Below are positions 10,801 through 24,899 of a DNA stretch of 64,000 nt, piece by piece. The position numbers and the translations under genes were made by a program. The DNA comes from Parapristionchus giblindavisi (taxonomy: Eukaryota > Nematoda > Chromadorea > Rhabditida > Diplogasteridae): assembly GCA_943737045.1 (NCBI GenBank), contig CALSFV010000215.1:62001-126000 (forward strand), written 5' to 3'. Below the pieces are notes generated by a model. That model did not search any database. It was given only the letters and a program-made list of their open reading frames with translations, and was not told where the DNA came from. Every line of letters starts with the position of its first letter. Position 1 is the first letter of the stretch.

Positions 10801-13800
10801 GTCTTATCAGAGTGAAAGCTACTTTTGTACTTTGGGCATTGTGCAATCAACACAAGATTACAGTTTGACATGAACTGAAGTGTAGATTATTCAGAATTTT
10901 TTGCTCTTTCACGTGGTATATGCTACGATAAGCTACGATAAAGCATTGACGTGTCACGAATTCTTTATTGCCAAAAATGCATAATTCAATTTTGTTAATT
11001 CGGCTGAAGTGGCCGTTGTTCAACATGGGAACGTGCAAAATACTCAGAATTTTTTGCTCTTTCGTTTGGTATATGACACGCTGGCTCTAGCAGAAAATTT
11101 TTCATTTCAGGTAATCTTGTGGTCTTATCAGAGTGAAAGCTACTTTTGTACTTTGGGCATTGTGCAATCAACACAAGATTACAGTTTGACATGAACTGAA
11201 GTGTAGATTATTCAGAATTTTTTGCTCTTTCACGTGGTATATGCTACGATAAGCTACGATAAAGCATTGACGTGTCACGAATTCTTTATTGCCAAAAATG
11301 CATAATTCAATTTTGTTAATTCGGCTGAAGTGGCCGTTGTTCAACATGGGAACGTGCAAAATACTCAGAATTTTTTGCTCTTTCGTTTGGTATATGACAC
11401 GCTGGCTCTAGCAGAAAATTTTTCATTTCAGGTAATCTTTTGGTCTTATCAGAGTGAAAGCTACTTTTGTACTTTGGGCATTGTGCAATCAACACAAGAT
11501 TACAGTTTGACATGAACTGAAGTGTAGATTATTCAGAATTTTTTGCTCTTTCACGTGGTATATGCTACGATAAGCTACGATAAAGCATTGACGTGTCACG
11601 AATTCTTTATTGCCAAAAATGCATAATTCAATTTTGTTAATTCGGCTGAAGTGGCCGTTGTTCAACATGGGAACGTGCAAAATACTCAGAATTTTTTGCT
11701 CTTTCGTTTGGTATATGACACGCTGGCTCTAGCAGAAAATTTTTCATTTCAGGTAATCTTTTGGTCTTATCAGAGTGAAAGCTACTTTTGTACTTTGGGC
11801 ATTGTGCAATCAACACAAGATTACAGTTTGACATGAACTGAAGTGTAGATTATTCAGAATTTTTTGCTCTTTCACGTGGTATATGCTACGATAAGCTACG
11901 ATAAAGCATTGACGTGTCACGAATTCTTTATTGCCAAAAATGCATAATTCAATTTTGTTAATTCGGCTGAAGTGGTCGTTGTTCAACATGGGAACGTGCA
12001 AAATACTCAGAATTTTTTGCTCTTTCGTTTGGTATATGACACGCTGGCTCTAGCAGAAAATTTTTCATTTCAGGTAATCTTTTGGTCTTATCAGAGTGAA
12101 AGCTACTTTTGTACTTTGGGCATTGTGCAATCAACACAAGATTACAGTTTGACATGAACTGAAGTGTAGATTATTCAGAATTTTTTGCTCTTTCACGTGG
12201 TATATGCTACGATAAGCTACGATAAAGCATTGACGTGTCACGAATTCTTTATTGCCAAAAATGCATAATTCAATTTTGTTAATTCGGCTGAAGTGGTCGT
12301 TGTTCAACATGGGAACGTGCAAAATACTCAGAAGTTTTTGCTCTTTCGTTTGGTATATGACACGCTGGGTCTAGCAGAAAATTTTTCATGTCAGGTCATC
12401 GTTTGGTCTTATCAGAGTGAAAGCTACTTTTGTACTTTGGGCATTGTGCAATCAACACAAGATTACAGTTTGACATGAACTGAAGTGTAGATTATTCAGT
12501 ATTTTTTGCTCTTTCACGTGGTATATGCTACGATAAGCTACGATAAAGCATTGACGTGTCACGAATTCTTTATTGCCAAAAATGCATAATTCAATTTTGT
12601 TAATTCGGCTGAAGTGGCCGTTGTTCAACATGGGAACGTGCACAATACTCAGAATTTTTTGCTCTTTCGTTTGGTATATGACACGCTGGCTCTAGCAGAA
12701 AATTTTTCATTTCAGGTAATCTTTTGGTCTTATCAGAGTGAAAGCTACTTTTGTACTTTGGGCATTGTGCAATCAACACAAGATTACAGTTTGACATGAA
12801 CTGAAGTGTAGATTATTCAGAATTTTTTGCTCTTTCACGTGGTATATGCTACGATAAGCTACGATAAAGCATTGACGTGTCACGAATTCTTTATTGCCAA
12901 AAATGCATAATTCAATTTTGTTAATTCGGCTGAAGTGGCCGTTGTTCAACATGGGAACGTGCAAAATACTCAGAATTTTTTGCTCTTTCGTTTGGTATAT
13001 GACACGCTGGCTCTAGCAGAAAATTTTTCATTTCAGGTAATCTTTTGGTCTTATCAGAGTGAAAGCTACTTTTGTACTTTGGGCATTGTGCAATCAACAC
13101 AAGATTACAGTTTGACATGAACTGAAGTGTAGATTATTCAGAATTTTTTGCTCTTTCACGTGGTATATGCTACGATAAGCTACGATAAAGCATTGACGTG
13201 TCACGAATTCTTTATTGCCAAAAATGCATAATTCAATTTTGTTAATTCAGCTGAAGTGGCCGTTGTTCAACATGGGAACGTGCAAAATACTCAGAATTTT
13301 TTGCTCTTTCGTTTGGTATATGACACGCTGGGTCTAGCAGAAAATTTTTCATGTCATGTAATCGTTTGGTCTTATCAGAGTGAAAGCTATTTTTGTACTT
13401 TGGGCATTGTGCAATCAACACAAGATTACAGTTTGACATGAACTGAAGTGTAGATTATTCAGAATTTTTTGCTCTTTCACGTGGTATATGCTACGATAAG
13501 CTACGATAAAGCATTGACGTGTCACGAATTCTTTATTGCCAAAAATGCATAATTCAATTTTGTTAATTCGGCTGAAGTGGCCGTTGTTCAACATGGGAAC
13601 GTGCAACATACTCAGAATTTTTTGCTCTTTCGTTTGGTATATGACACGCTGGGTCTAGCAGAAAATTTTTCATTTCAGGTAATCTTTTGGTCTTATCAGA
13701 GTGAAAGCTACTTTTGTACTTTGGGCATTGTGCAATCAACACAAGATTACAGTTTGACATGAACTGAAGTGTCGATTATTTAGAATTTTTTGCTCTTTCA

Positions 13801-15580
13801 CGTGGTATATGCTACGATAAGCTACGATAAAGCATTGACGTGTCACGAATTCTTTATTGCCAAAAATGCATAATTCAATTTTGTTAATTCGGCTGAAGTG
13901 GCCGTTGTTCAACATGGGAACGTGCAAAATACTCAGAATTTTTTGCTCTTTCGTTTGGTATATGACACGCTGGCTCTAGCAGAAAATTTTTCATTTCAGG
14001 TAATCTTGTGGTCTTATCAGAGTGAAAGCTACTTTTGTACTTTGGGCATTGTGCAATCAACACAAGATTACAGTTTGACATGAACTGAAGTGTAGATTAT
14101 TCAGAATTTTTTGCTCTTTCACGTGGTATATGCTACGATAAGCTACGATAAAGCATTGACGTGTCACGAATTCTTTATTGCCAAAAATGCATAATTCAAT
14201 TTTGTTAATTCGGCTGAAGTGGCCGTTGTTCAACATGGGAACGTGCAAAATACTCAGAATTTTTTGCTCTTTCGTTTGGTATATGACACGCTGGCTCTAG
14301 CAGAAAATTTTTCATTTCAGGTAATCTTTTGGTCTTATCAGAGTGAAAGCTACTTTTGTACTTTGGGCATTGTGCAATCAACACAAGATTACAGTTTGAC
14401 ATGAACTGAAGTGTAGATTATTCAGAATTTTTTGCTCTTTCACGTGGTATATGCTACGATAAGCTACGATAAAGCATTGACGTGTCACGAATTCTTTATT
14501 GCCAAAAATGCATAATTCAATTTTGTTAATTCAGCTGAAGTGGCCGTTGTTCAACATGGGAACGTGCAAAATACTCAGAATTTTTTGCTCTTTCGTTTGG
14601 TATATGACACGCTGGCTCTAGCAGAAAATTTTTCATTTCAGGTAATCTTTTGGTCTTATCAGAGTGAAAGCTACTTTTGTACTTTGGGCATTGTGCAATC
14701 AACACAAGATTACAGTTTGACATGAACTGAAGTGTCGATTATTTAGAATTTTTTGCTCTTTCACGTGGTATATGCTACGATAAGCTACGATAAAGCATTG
14801 ACGTGTCACGAATTCTTTATTGCCAAAAATGCATAATTCAATTTTGTTAATTCGGCTGAAGTGGCCGTTGTTCAACATGGGAACGTGCAAAATACTCAGA
14901 ATTTTTTGCTCTTTCGTTTGGTATATGACACGCTGGCTCTAGCAGAAAATTTTTCATTTCAGGTAATCTTGTGGTCTTATCAGAGTGAAAGCTACTTTTG
15001 TACTTTGGGCATTGTGCAATCAACACAAGATTACAGTTTGACATGAACTGAAGTGTAGATTATTCAGAATTTTTTGCTCTTTCACGTGGTATATGCTACG
15101 ATAAGCTACGATAAAGCATTGACGTGTCACGAATTCTTTATTGCCAAAAATGCATAATTCAATTTTGTTAATTCGGCTGAAGTGGCCGTTGTTCAACATG
15201 GGAACGTGCAAAATACTCAGAATTTTTTGCTCTTTCGTTTGGTATATGACACGCTGGCTCTAGCAGAAAATTTTTCATTTCAGGTAATCTTTTGGTCTTA
15301 TCAGAGTGAAAGCTACTTTTGTACTTTGGGCATTGTGCAATCAACACAAGATTACAGTTTGACATGAACTGAAGTGTAGATTATTCAGAATTTTTTGCTC
15401 TTTCACGTGGTATATGCTACGATAAGCTACGATAAAGCATTGACGTGTCACGAATTCTTTATTGCCAAAAATGCATAATTCAATTTTGTTAATTCAGCTG
15501 AAGTGGCCGTTGTTCAACATGGGAACGTGCAAAATACTCAGAATTTTTTGCTCTTTCGTTTGGTATATGACACGCTGGGT
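4810..15580 (+). repeat. higher-order repeat, 7703-bp offset (24 monomers minus 1 bp)
   Basis: Variant monomers from about 4.81 to 7.87 kb recur in the same order at about 12.51 to 15.58 kb. The offset is 24 x 321 minus one base, because one intervening monomer has a shortened T-run. Left end: GAATTGTTTGC near 4798 against CAGTATTTTTTGC near 12498. Right end: GGCTCTAG against GGGTCTAG near 7874 and 15577. Confidence 0.75.
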
Positions 15581-18500
15581 CTAGCAGAAAATTTTTCATG
15601 TCATGTAATCGTTTGGTCTTATCAGAGTGAAAGCTACTTTTGTACTTTGGGCATTGTGCAATCAACACAAGATTACAGTTTGACATGAACTGAAGTGTAG
15701 ATTATTCAGAATTTTTTGCTCTTTCACGTGGTATATGCTACGATAAGCTACGATAAAGCATTGACGTGTCACGAATTCTTTATTGCCAAAAATGCATAAT
15801 TCAATTTTGTTAATTCGGCTGAAGTGGCCGTTGTTCAACATGGGAACGTGCAAAATACTCAGAATGTTTTGCTCTTTCGTTTGGTATATGACACGCTGGG
15901 TCTAGCAGAAAATTTTTCATTTCAGATAATCTTTTGGCCTTATCAGAGTGAAAGCTACTTTTGTACTTTGGGCATTGTGCAATCAACACAAGATTACAGT
16001 TTGACATGAACTGAAGTGTAGATTATTCAGAATTTTTTGCTCTTTCACGTGGAATATGCTACGATAAGCTACGATAAAGCATTGGCGTGTCACGAATTCT
16101 TTATTGCCAAAAATGCATAATTCAATTTTGTTAATTCGGCCGAAGTGGCCGTTGTTCAACATGGGAACGTGCAAAATACTCAGAATTTTTTGCTCTTTCG
16201 TTTGGTATATGACACGCTGGGTCTAGCAGAAAATTTTTCATTTCAGATAATCTTTTGGCCTTATCAGAGTGAAAGCTACTTTTGTACTTTGGACATTGTG
16301 CAATCAACACAAGATTACAGTTTGACATGAACTGAAGTGTAGATTATTCAGAATTTTTTGCTCTTTCACGTGGTATATGCTACGATAAGCTACGATAAAG
16401 CATTGACGTGTCACGAATTCTTTATTGCCAAAAATGCATAATTCAATTTTGTTAATTCGGCTGAAGTGGCCGTTGTTCAACATGGGAACGTGCAAAATAC
16501 TCAGAATTTTTTGCTCTTTCGTTTGGTATATGACACGCTGGGTCTAGCAGAAAATTTTTCATGTCAGGTAATCGTTTGGTCTTATCAGAGTGAAAGCTAC
16601 TTTTGTACTTTGGGCATTGTGCAATCAACACAAGATTACAGTTTGACATGAACTGAAGTGTAGATTATTCAGAATTTTTGCTCTTTCACGTGGTATATGC
16701 TACGATAAGCTACGATAAAGCATTGACGTGTCACGAATTCTTTATTGCCAAAAATGCATAATTCAATTTTGTTAATTCGGCTGAAGTGGCCGTTGTTCAA
16801 CATGGGAACATGCAAAATACTCAGAATTTTTTGCTCTTTCGTTTGGTATATGACACGCTGGGTCTAGCAGAAAATTTTTCATGTCAGGTCATCGTTTGGT
16901 CTTATCAGAGTGAAAGCTACTTTTGTACTTTGGGCATTGTGCAATCAACACAAGATTACAGTTTGACATGAACTGAAGTGTAGATTATTCAGAATTTTTT
17001 GCTATTTCACGTGGTATATGCTACGATAAGCTACGATAAAGCATTGACGTGTCACGAATTCTTTATTGCCAAAAATGCATAATTCAATTTTGTTAATTCA
17101 GCTGAAGTGGCCGTTGTTCAACATGGGAACGTGCAAAATACTCAGAATTTTTTGCTCTTTCGTTTGGTATATGACACGCTGGGTCTAGCAGAAAATTTTT
17201 CATTTCAGGTAATCTTTTGGTCTTATCAGAGTGAAAGCTACTTTTGTACTTTGGGCATTGTGCAATCAACACAAGATTACAGTTTGACATGAACTGAAGT
17301 GTAGATTATTCAGAATTTTTTGCTCTTTCACGTGGAATATGCTACGATAAGCTACGATAAAGCATTGACGTGTCACGAATTCTTTATTGCCAAAAATGCA
17401 TAATTCAATTTTGTTAATTCGGCTGAAGTGGCCGTTGTTCAACATGGGAACGTGCAAAATACTCAGAATTTTTTGCTCTTTCGTTTGGTATATGACACGC
17501 TGGCTCTAGCAGAAAATTTTTCATTTCAGGTAATCTTTTGGTCTTATCAGAGTGAAAGCTACTTTTGTACTTTGGGCATTGTGCAATCAACACAAGATTA
17601 CAGTTTGACATGAACTGAAGTGTAGATTATTCAGAATTTTTTGCTCTTTCACGTGGTATATGCTACGATAAGCTACGATAAAGCATTGACGTGTCACGAA
17701 TTCTTTATTGCCAAAAATGCATAATTCAATTTTGTTAATTCGGCTGAAGTGGCCGTTGTTCAACATGGGAACGTGCAAAATACTCAGAATTTTTTGCTCT
17801 TTCGTTTGGTATATGACACGCTGGCTCTAGCAGAAAATTTTTCATTTCAGGTAATCTTGTGGTCTTATCAGAGTGAAAGCTACTTTTGTACTTTGGGCAT
17901 TGTGCAATCAACACAAGATTACAGTTTGACATGAACTGAAGTGTAGATTATTCAGAATTTTTTGCTCTTTCACGTGGTATATGCTACGATAAGCTACGAT
18001 AAAGCATTGACGTGTCACGAATTCTTTATTGCCAAAAATGCATAATTCAATTTTGTTAATTCGGCTGAAGTGGCCGTTGTTCAACATGGGAACGTGCAAA
18101 ATACTCAGAATTTTTTGCTCTTTCGTTTGGTATATGACACGCTGGCTCTAGCAGAAAATTTTTCATTTCAGGTAATCTTTTGGTCTTATCAGAGTGAAAG
18201 CTACTTTTGTACTTTGGGCATTGTGCAATCAACACAAGATTACAGTTTGACATGAACTGAAGTGTAGATTATTCAGAATTTTTTGCTCTTTCACGTGGTA
18301 TATGCTACGATAAGCTACGATAAAGCATTGACGTGTCACGAATTCTTTATTGCCAAAAATGCATAATTCAATTTTGTTAATTCGGCTGAAGTGGCCGTTG
18401 TTCAACATGGGAACGTGCAAAATACTCAGAATTTTTTGCTCTTTCGTTTGGTATATGACACGCTGGCTCTAGCAGAAAATTTTTCATTTCAGGTAATCTT

Positions 18501-19380
18501 TTGGTCTTATCAGAGTGAAAGCTACTTTTGTACTTTGGGCATTGTGCAATCAACACAAGATTACAGTTTGACATGAACTGAAGTGTAGATTATTCAGAAT
18601 TTTTTGCTCTTTCACGTGGTATATGCTACGATAAGCTACGATAAAGCATTGACGTGTCACGAATTCTTTATTGCCAAAAATGCATAATTCAATTTTGTTA
18701 ATTCGGCTGAAGTGGTCGTTGTTCAACATGGGAACGTGCAAAATACTCAGAATTTTTTGCTCTTTCGTTTGGTATATGACACGCTGGCTCTAGCAGAAAA
18801 TTTTTCATTTCAGGTAATCTTTTGGTCTTATCAGAGTGAAAGCTACTTTTGTACTTTGGGCATTGTGCAATCAACACAAGATTACAGTTTGACATGAACT
18901 GAAGTGTAGATTATTCAGAATTTTTTGCTCTTTCACGTGGTATATGCTACGATAAGCTACGATAAAGCATTGACGTGTCACGAATTCTTTATTGCCAAAA
19001 ATGCATAATTCAATTTTGTTAATTCGGCTGAAGTGGTCGTTGTTCAACATGGGAACGTGCAAAATACTCAGAAGTTTTTGCTCTTTCGTTTGGTATATGA
19101 CACGCTGGGTCTAGCAGAAAATTTTTCATGTCAGGTCATCGTTTGGTCTTATCAGAGTGAAAGCTACTTTTGTACTTTGGGCATTGTGCAATCAACACAA
19201 GATTACAGTTTGACATGAACTGAAGTGTAGATTATTCAGTATTTTTTGCTCTTTCACGTGGTATATGCTACGATAAGCTACGATAAAGCATTGACGTGTC
19301 ACGAATTCTTTATTGCCAAAAATGCATAATTCAATTTTGTTAATTCGGCTGAAGTGGCCGTTGTTCAACATGGGAACGTG
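7000..19380 (+). repeat. higher-order repeat, 6740-bp offset (21 monomers minus 1 bp)
   Basis: Monomers from about 7.0 to 12.64 kb recur at about 13.74 to 19.38 kb. Rare markers are copied with them: GTCGATTATTTAG (7031, 13771), the pair with TTTCAGATAATC and GGCCTTATC (9180-9560, 15920-16300), the 320-bp monomer (T-run at 9935 and 16675), GGGAACATGC (10065, 16805), CAGAAGTTTTTGC (12331, 19071) and CAGTATTTTTTGC (12498, 19238). A 3-monomer repeat of 963 bp is nested in 6.5-8.7 kb. Confidence 0.8.
9935..9939 (+). repeat. T-run length polymorphism (T5 instead of T6)
   Basis: The AGAATTTTTTGCTC run normally has six T. It has five at 9935, 16675, 20526, 34443 and 62563 and seven at 35405 and 43102, giving 320- and 322-bp monomers. 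Two further 320-bp monomers come from CAAGATACAG (25481, 29011). Confidence 0.9.
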
Positions 19381-20585
19381 CAAAATACTCAGAATGTTTT
19401 GCTCTTTCGTTTGGTATATGACACGCTGGGTCTAGCAGAAAATTTTTCATTTCAGGTAATCGTTTGGTCTTATCAGAGTGAAAGCTACTTTTGTACTTTG
19501 GGCATTGTGCAATCAACACAAGATTACAGTTTGACATGAACTGAAGTGTAGATTATTCAGAATTTTTTGCTCTTTCACGTGGTATATGCTACGATAAGCT
19601 ACGATAAAGCATTGACGTGTCACGAATTCTTTATTGCCAAAAATGCATAATTCAATTTTGTTAATTCGGCTGAAGTGGCCGTTGTTCAACATGGGAACGT
19701 GCAAAATACTCAGAATTTTTTGCTCTTTCGTTTGGTATATGACACGCTGGCTCTAGCAGAAAATTTTTCATTTCAGGTAATCTTGTGGTCTTATCAGAGT
19801 GAAAGCTACTTTTATACTTTGGGCATTGTGCAATCAACACAAGATTACAGTTTGACATGAACTGAAGTGTAGATTATTCAGAATTTTTTGCTCTTTCACG
19901 TGGTATATGCTACGATAAGCTACGATAAAGCATTGACGTGTCACGAATTCTTTATTGCCAAAAATGCATAATTCAATTTTGTTAATTCGGCTGAAGTGGC
20001 CGTTGTTCAACATGGGAACGTGCAAAATACTCAGAATTTTTTGCTCTTTCGTTTGGTATATGACACGCTGGCTCTAGCAGAAAATTTTTCATTTCAGGTA
20101 ATCTTTTGGTCTTATCAGAGTGAAAGCTACTTTTGTACTTTGGGCATTGTGCAATCAACACAAGATTACAGTTTGACATGAACTGAAGTGTAGATTATTC
20201 AGAATTTTTTGCTCTTTCACGTGGTATATGCTACGATAAGCTACGATAAAGCATTGACGTGTCACGAATTCTTTATTGCCAAAAATGCATAATTCAATTT
20301 TGTTAATTCGGCTGAAGTGGTCGTTGTTCAACATGGGAACGTGCAAAATACTCAGAATTTTTTGCTCTTTCGTTTGGTATATGACACGCTGGGTCTAGCA
20401 GAAAATTTTTCATGTCAGGTCATCGTTTGGTCTTATCAGAGTGAAAGCTACTTTTGTACTTTGGGCATTGTGCAATCAACACAAGATTACAGTTTGACAT
20501 GAACTGAAGTGTAGATTATTCAGAATTTTTGCTCTTTCACGTGGTATATGCTACGATAAGCTACGATAAAGCATTGACGTGTCAC

Positions 20586-20838
20586 GAATTCTTTATTGCC
20601 AAAAATGCATAATTCAATTTTGTTAATTCGGCTGAAGTGGCCGTTGTTCGCAGAAAATTTTTCATGTCATGTAATCGTTTGGTCTAATCAGAGTGAAAGC
20701 TACTTTTGTACTTTGGGCATTGTGCAATCAACACAAGATTACAGTTTGACATGAACTGAAGTGTAGATTATTCAGAATTTTTTGCTCTTTCACGTGGTAT
20801 ATGCTACGATAAGCTACGAGAAAGCATTGACGTGTCAC
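20586..20838 (+). repeat. 253-bp monomer with 68-bp internal deletion, copy 1
   Basis: CGTTGTTC is joined directly to GCAGAAAATT at 20649/20650. The 68 bp between these words in the normal monomer, including the first CAGAATTTTTTGCTCTTTC segment, are missing. GTCTAATCAG replaces GTCTTATCAG. I see no microhomology at the junction. The next monomer carries GCTACGAGAA and ATGCTCAG markers that travel with it. Confidence 0.9.
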
Positions 20839-22764
20839 GAATTCTTTATTGCCAAAAATGCATAATTCAATTTTGTTAATTCGGCTGAAGTGGCCGTTGT
20901 TCAACATGGGAACGTGCAAAATGCTCAGAATTTTTTGCTCTTTCGTTTGGTATATGACACGCTGGGTCTAGCAGAAAATTTTTCATGTCAGGTAATCGTT
21001 TGGTCTTATCAGAGTGAAAGCTACTTTTGTACTTTGGGCATTGTGCAATCAACACAAGATTACAGTTTGACATGAACTGAAGTGTAGATTATTCAGAATT
21101 TTTTGCTCTTTCACGTGGTATATGCTACGATAAGCTACGATAAAGCATTGACGTGTCACGAATTCTTTATTGCCAAAAATGCATAATTCAATTTTGTTAA
21201 TTCGGCTGAAGTGGTCGTTGTTCAACATGGGAACGTGCAAAATACTCAGAAGTTTTTGCTCTTTCGTTTGGTATATGACACGCTGGGTCTAGCAGAAAAT
21301 TTTTCATGTCAGGTCATCGTTTGGTCTTATCAGAGTGAAAGCTACTTTTGTACTTTGGGCATTGTGCAATCAACACAAGATTACAGTTTGACATGAACTG
21401 AAGTGTAGATTATTCAGTATTTTTTGCTCTTTCACGTGGTATATGCTACGATAAGCTACGATAAAGCATTGACGTGTCACGAATTCTTTATTGCCAAAAA
21501 TGCATAATTCAATTTTGTTAATTCGGCTGAAGTGGCCGTTTTTCAACATGGGAACGTGCAAAATACTCAGAATGTTTTGCTCTTTCGTTTGGTATATGAC
21601 ACGCTGGGTCTAGCAGAAAATTTTTCATTTCAGGTAATCGTTTGGTCTTATCAGAGTGAAAGCTACTTTTGTACTTTGGGCATTGTGCAATCAACACAAG
21701 ATTACAGTTTGACATGAACTGAAGTGTAGATTATTCAGAATTTTTTGCTCTTTCACGTGGTATATGCTACGATAAGCTACGATAAAGCATTGACGTGTCA
21801 CGAATTCTTTATTGCCAAAAATGCATAATTCAATTTTGTTAATTCGGCTGAAGTGGCCGTTGTTCAACATGGGAACGTGCAAAATACTCAGAATTTTTTG
21901 CTCTTTCGTTTGGTATATGACACGCTGGCTCTAGCAGAAAATTTTTCATTTCAGGTAATCTTGTGGTCTTATCAGAGTGAAAGCTACTTTTGTACTTTGG
22001 GCATTGTGCAATCAACACAAGATTACAGTTTGACATGAACTGAAGTGTAGATTATTCCGAATTTTTTGCTCTTTCACGTGGTATATGCTACGATAAGCTA
22101 CGATAAAGCATTGACGTGTCACGAATTCTTTATTGCCAAAAATGCATAATTCAATTTTGTTAATTCGGCTGAAGTGGTCGTTGTTCAACATGGGAACGTG
22201 CAAAATACTCAGAATTTTTTGCTCTTTCGTTTGGTATATGACACGCTGGGTCTAGCAGAAAATTTTTCATGTCAGGTCATCGTTTGGTCTTATCAGAGTG
22301 AAAGCTACTTTTGTACTTTGGGCATTGTGCAATCAACACAAGATTACAGTTTGACATGAACTGAAGTGTAGATTATTCAGTATTTTTTGCTCTTTCACGT
22401 GGTATATGCTACGATAAGCTACGATAAAGCATTGACGTGTCACGAATTCTTTATTGCCAAAAATGCATAATTCAATTTTGTTAATTCGGCTGAAGTGGCC
22501 GTTGTTCAACATGGGAACGTGCAAAATACTCAGAATTTTTTGCTCTTTCGTTTGGTATATGACACGCTGGGTCTAGCAGAAAATTTTTCATGTCAGGTCA
22601 TCGTATGGTCTTATCAGAGTGAAAGCTACTTTTGTACTTTGGGCATTGTGCAATCAACACAAGATTACAGTTTGACATGAACTGAAGTGTAGATTATTCA
22701 GTATTTTTTGCTCTTTCACGTGGTATATGCTACGATAAGCTACGATAAAGCATTGACGTGTCAC

Positions 22765-23017
22765 GAATTCTTTATTGCCAAAAATGCATAATTCAATTTT
22801 GTTAATTCGGCTGAAGTGGCCGTTGTTCGCAGAAAATTTTTCATGTCATGTAATCGTTTGGTCTAATCAGAGTGAAAGCTACTTTTGTACTTTGGGCATT
22901 GTGCAATCAACACAAGATTACAGTTTGACATGAACTGAAGTGTAGATTATTCAGAATTTTTTGCTCTTTCACGTGGTATATGCTACGATAAGCTACGAGA
23001 AAGCATTGACGTGTCAC
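22765..23017 (+). repeat. 253-bp monomer with 68-bp internal deletion, copy 2
   Basis: The deletion junction (22828/22829) and the GTCTAATCAG marker are identical to those of copy 1, 2179 bp away (6 x 321 + 253). The following monomer shows the same GCTACGAGAA and ATGCTCAG changes. Confidence 0.9.
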
Positions 23018-24899
23018 GAATTCTTTATTGCCAAAAATGCATAATTCAATTTTGTTAATTCGGCTGAAGTGGCCGTTGTTCAACATGGGAACGTGCAAAA
23101 TGCTCAGAATTTTTTGCTCTTTCGTTTGGTATATGACACGCTGGGTCTAGCAGAAAATTTTTCATGTCAGGTAATCGTTTGGTCTTATCAGAGTGAAAGC
23201 TACTTTTGTACTTTGGGCATTGTGCAATCAACACAAGATTACAGTTTGACATGAACTGAAGTGTAGATTATTCAGAATTTTTTGCTCTTTCACGTGGTAT
23301 ATGCTACGATAAGCTACGATAAAGCATTGACGTGTCACGAATTCTTTATTGCCAAAAATGCATAATTCAATTTTGTTAATTCGGCTGAAGTGGCCGTTGT
23401 TCAACATGGGAACGTGCAAAATACTCAGAATGTTTTGCTCTTTCGTTTGGTATATGACACGCTGGGTCTAGCAGAAAATTTTTCATTTCAGGTAATCGTT
23501 TGGTCTTATCAGAGTGAAAGCTACTTTTGTACTTTGGGCATTGTGCAATCAACACAAGATTACAGTTTGACATGAACTGAAGTGTAGATTATTCAGAATT
23601 TTTTGCTCTTTCACGTGGTATATGCTACGATAAGCTACGATAAAGCATTGACGTGTCACGAATTCTTTATTGCCAAAAATGCATAATTCAATTTTGTTAA
23701 TTCGGCTGAAGTGGCCGTTGTTCAACATGGGAACGTGCAAAATACTCAGAATTTTTTGCTCTTTCGTTTGGTATATGACACGCTGGCTCTAGCAGAAAAT
23801 TTTTCATTTCAGGTAATCTTGTGGTCTTATCAGAGTGAAAGCTACTTTTGTACTTTGGGCATTGTGCAATCAACACAAGATTACAGTTTGACATGAACTG
23901 AAGTGTAGATTATTCAGAATTTTTTGCTCTTTCACGTGGTATACGCTACGATAAGCTACGATAAAGCATTGACGTGTCACGAATTCTTTATTGCCAAAAA
24001 TGCATAATTCAATTTTGTTAATTCGGCTGAAGTGGCCGTTGTTCAACATGGGAACGTGCAAAATGCTCAGAATTTTTTGCTCTTTCGTTTGGTATATGAC
24101 ACGCTGGGTCTAGCAGAAAATTTTTCATGTCAGGTAATCGTTTGGTCTTATCAGAGTGAAAGCTACTTTTGTACTTTGGGCATTGTGCAATCAACACAAG
24201 ATTACAGTTTGACATGAACTGAAGTGTAGATTATTCAGAATTTTTTGCTCTTTCACGTGGTATATGCTACGATAAGCTACGATAAAGCATTGACGTGTCA
24301 CGAATTCTTTATTGCCAAAAATGCATAATTCAATTTTGTTAATTCGGCTGAAGTGGCCGTTGTTCAACATGGGAACGTGCAAAATACTCAGAATGTTTTG
24401 CTCTTTCGTTTGGTATATGACACGCTGGGTCTAGCAGAAAATTTTTCATTTCAGGTAATCGTTTGGTCTTATCAGAGTGAAAGCTACTTTTGTACTTTGG
24501 GCATTGTGCAATCAACACAAGATTACAGTTTGACATGAACTGAAGTGTAGATTATTCAGAATTTTTTGCTCTTTCACGTGGTATATGCTACGATAAGCTA
24601 CGATAAAGCATTGACGTGTCACGAATTCTTTATTGCCAAAAATGCATAATTCAATTTTGTTAATTCGGCTGAAGTGGCCGTTGTTCAACATGGGAACGTG
24701 CAAAATACTCAGAATTTTTTGCTCTTTCGTTTGGTATATGACACGCTGGCTCTAGCAGAAAATTTTTCATTTCAGGTAATCTTGTGGTCTTATCAGAGTG
24801 AAAGCTACTTTTGTACTTTGGGCATTGTGCAATCAACACAAGATTACAGTTTGACATGAACTGAAGTGTAGATTATTCAGAATTTTTTGCTCTTTCACG

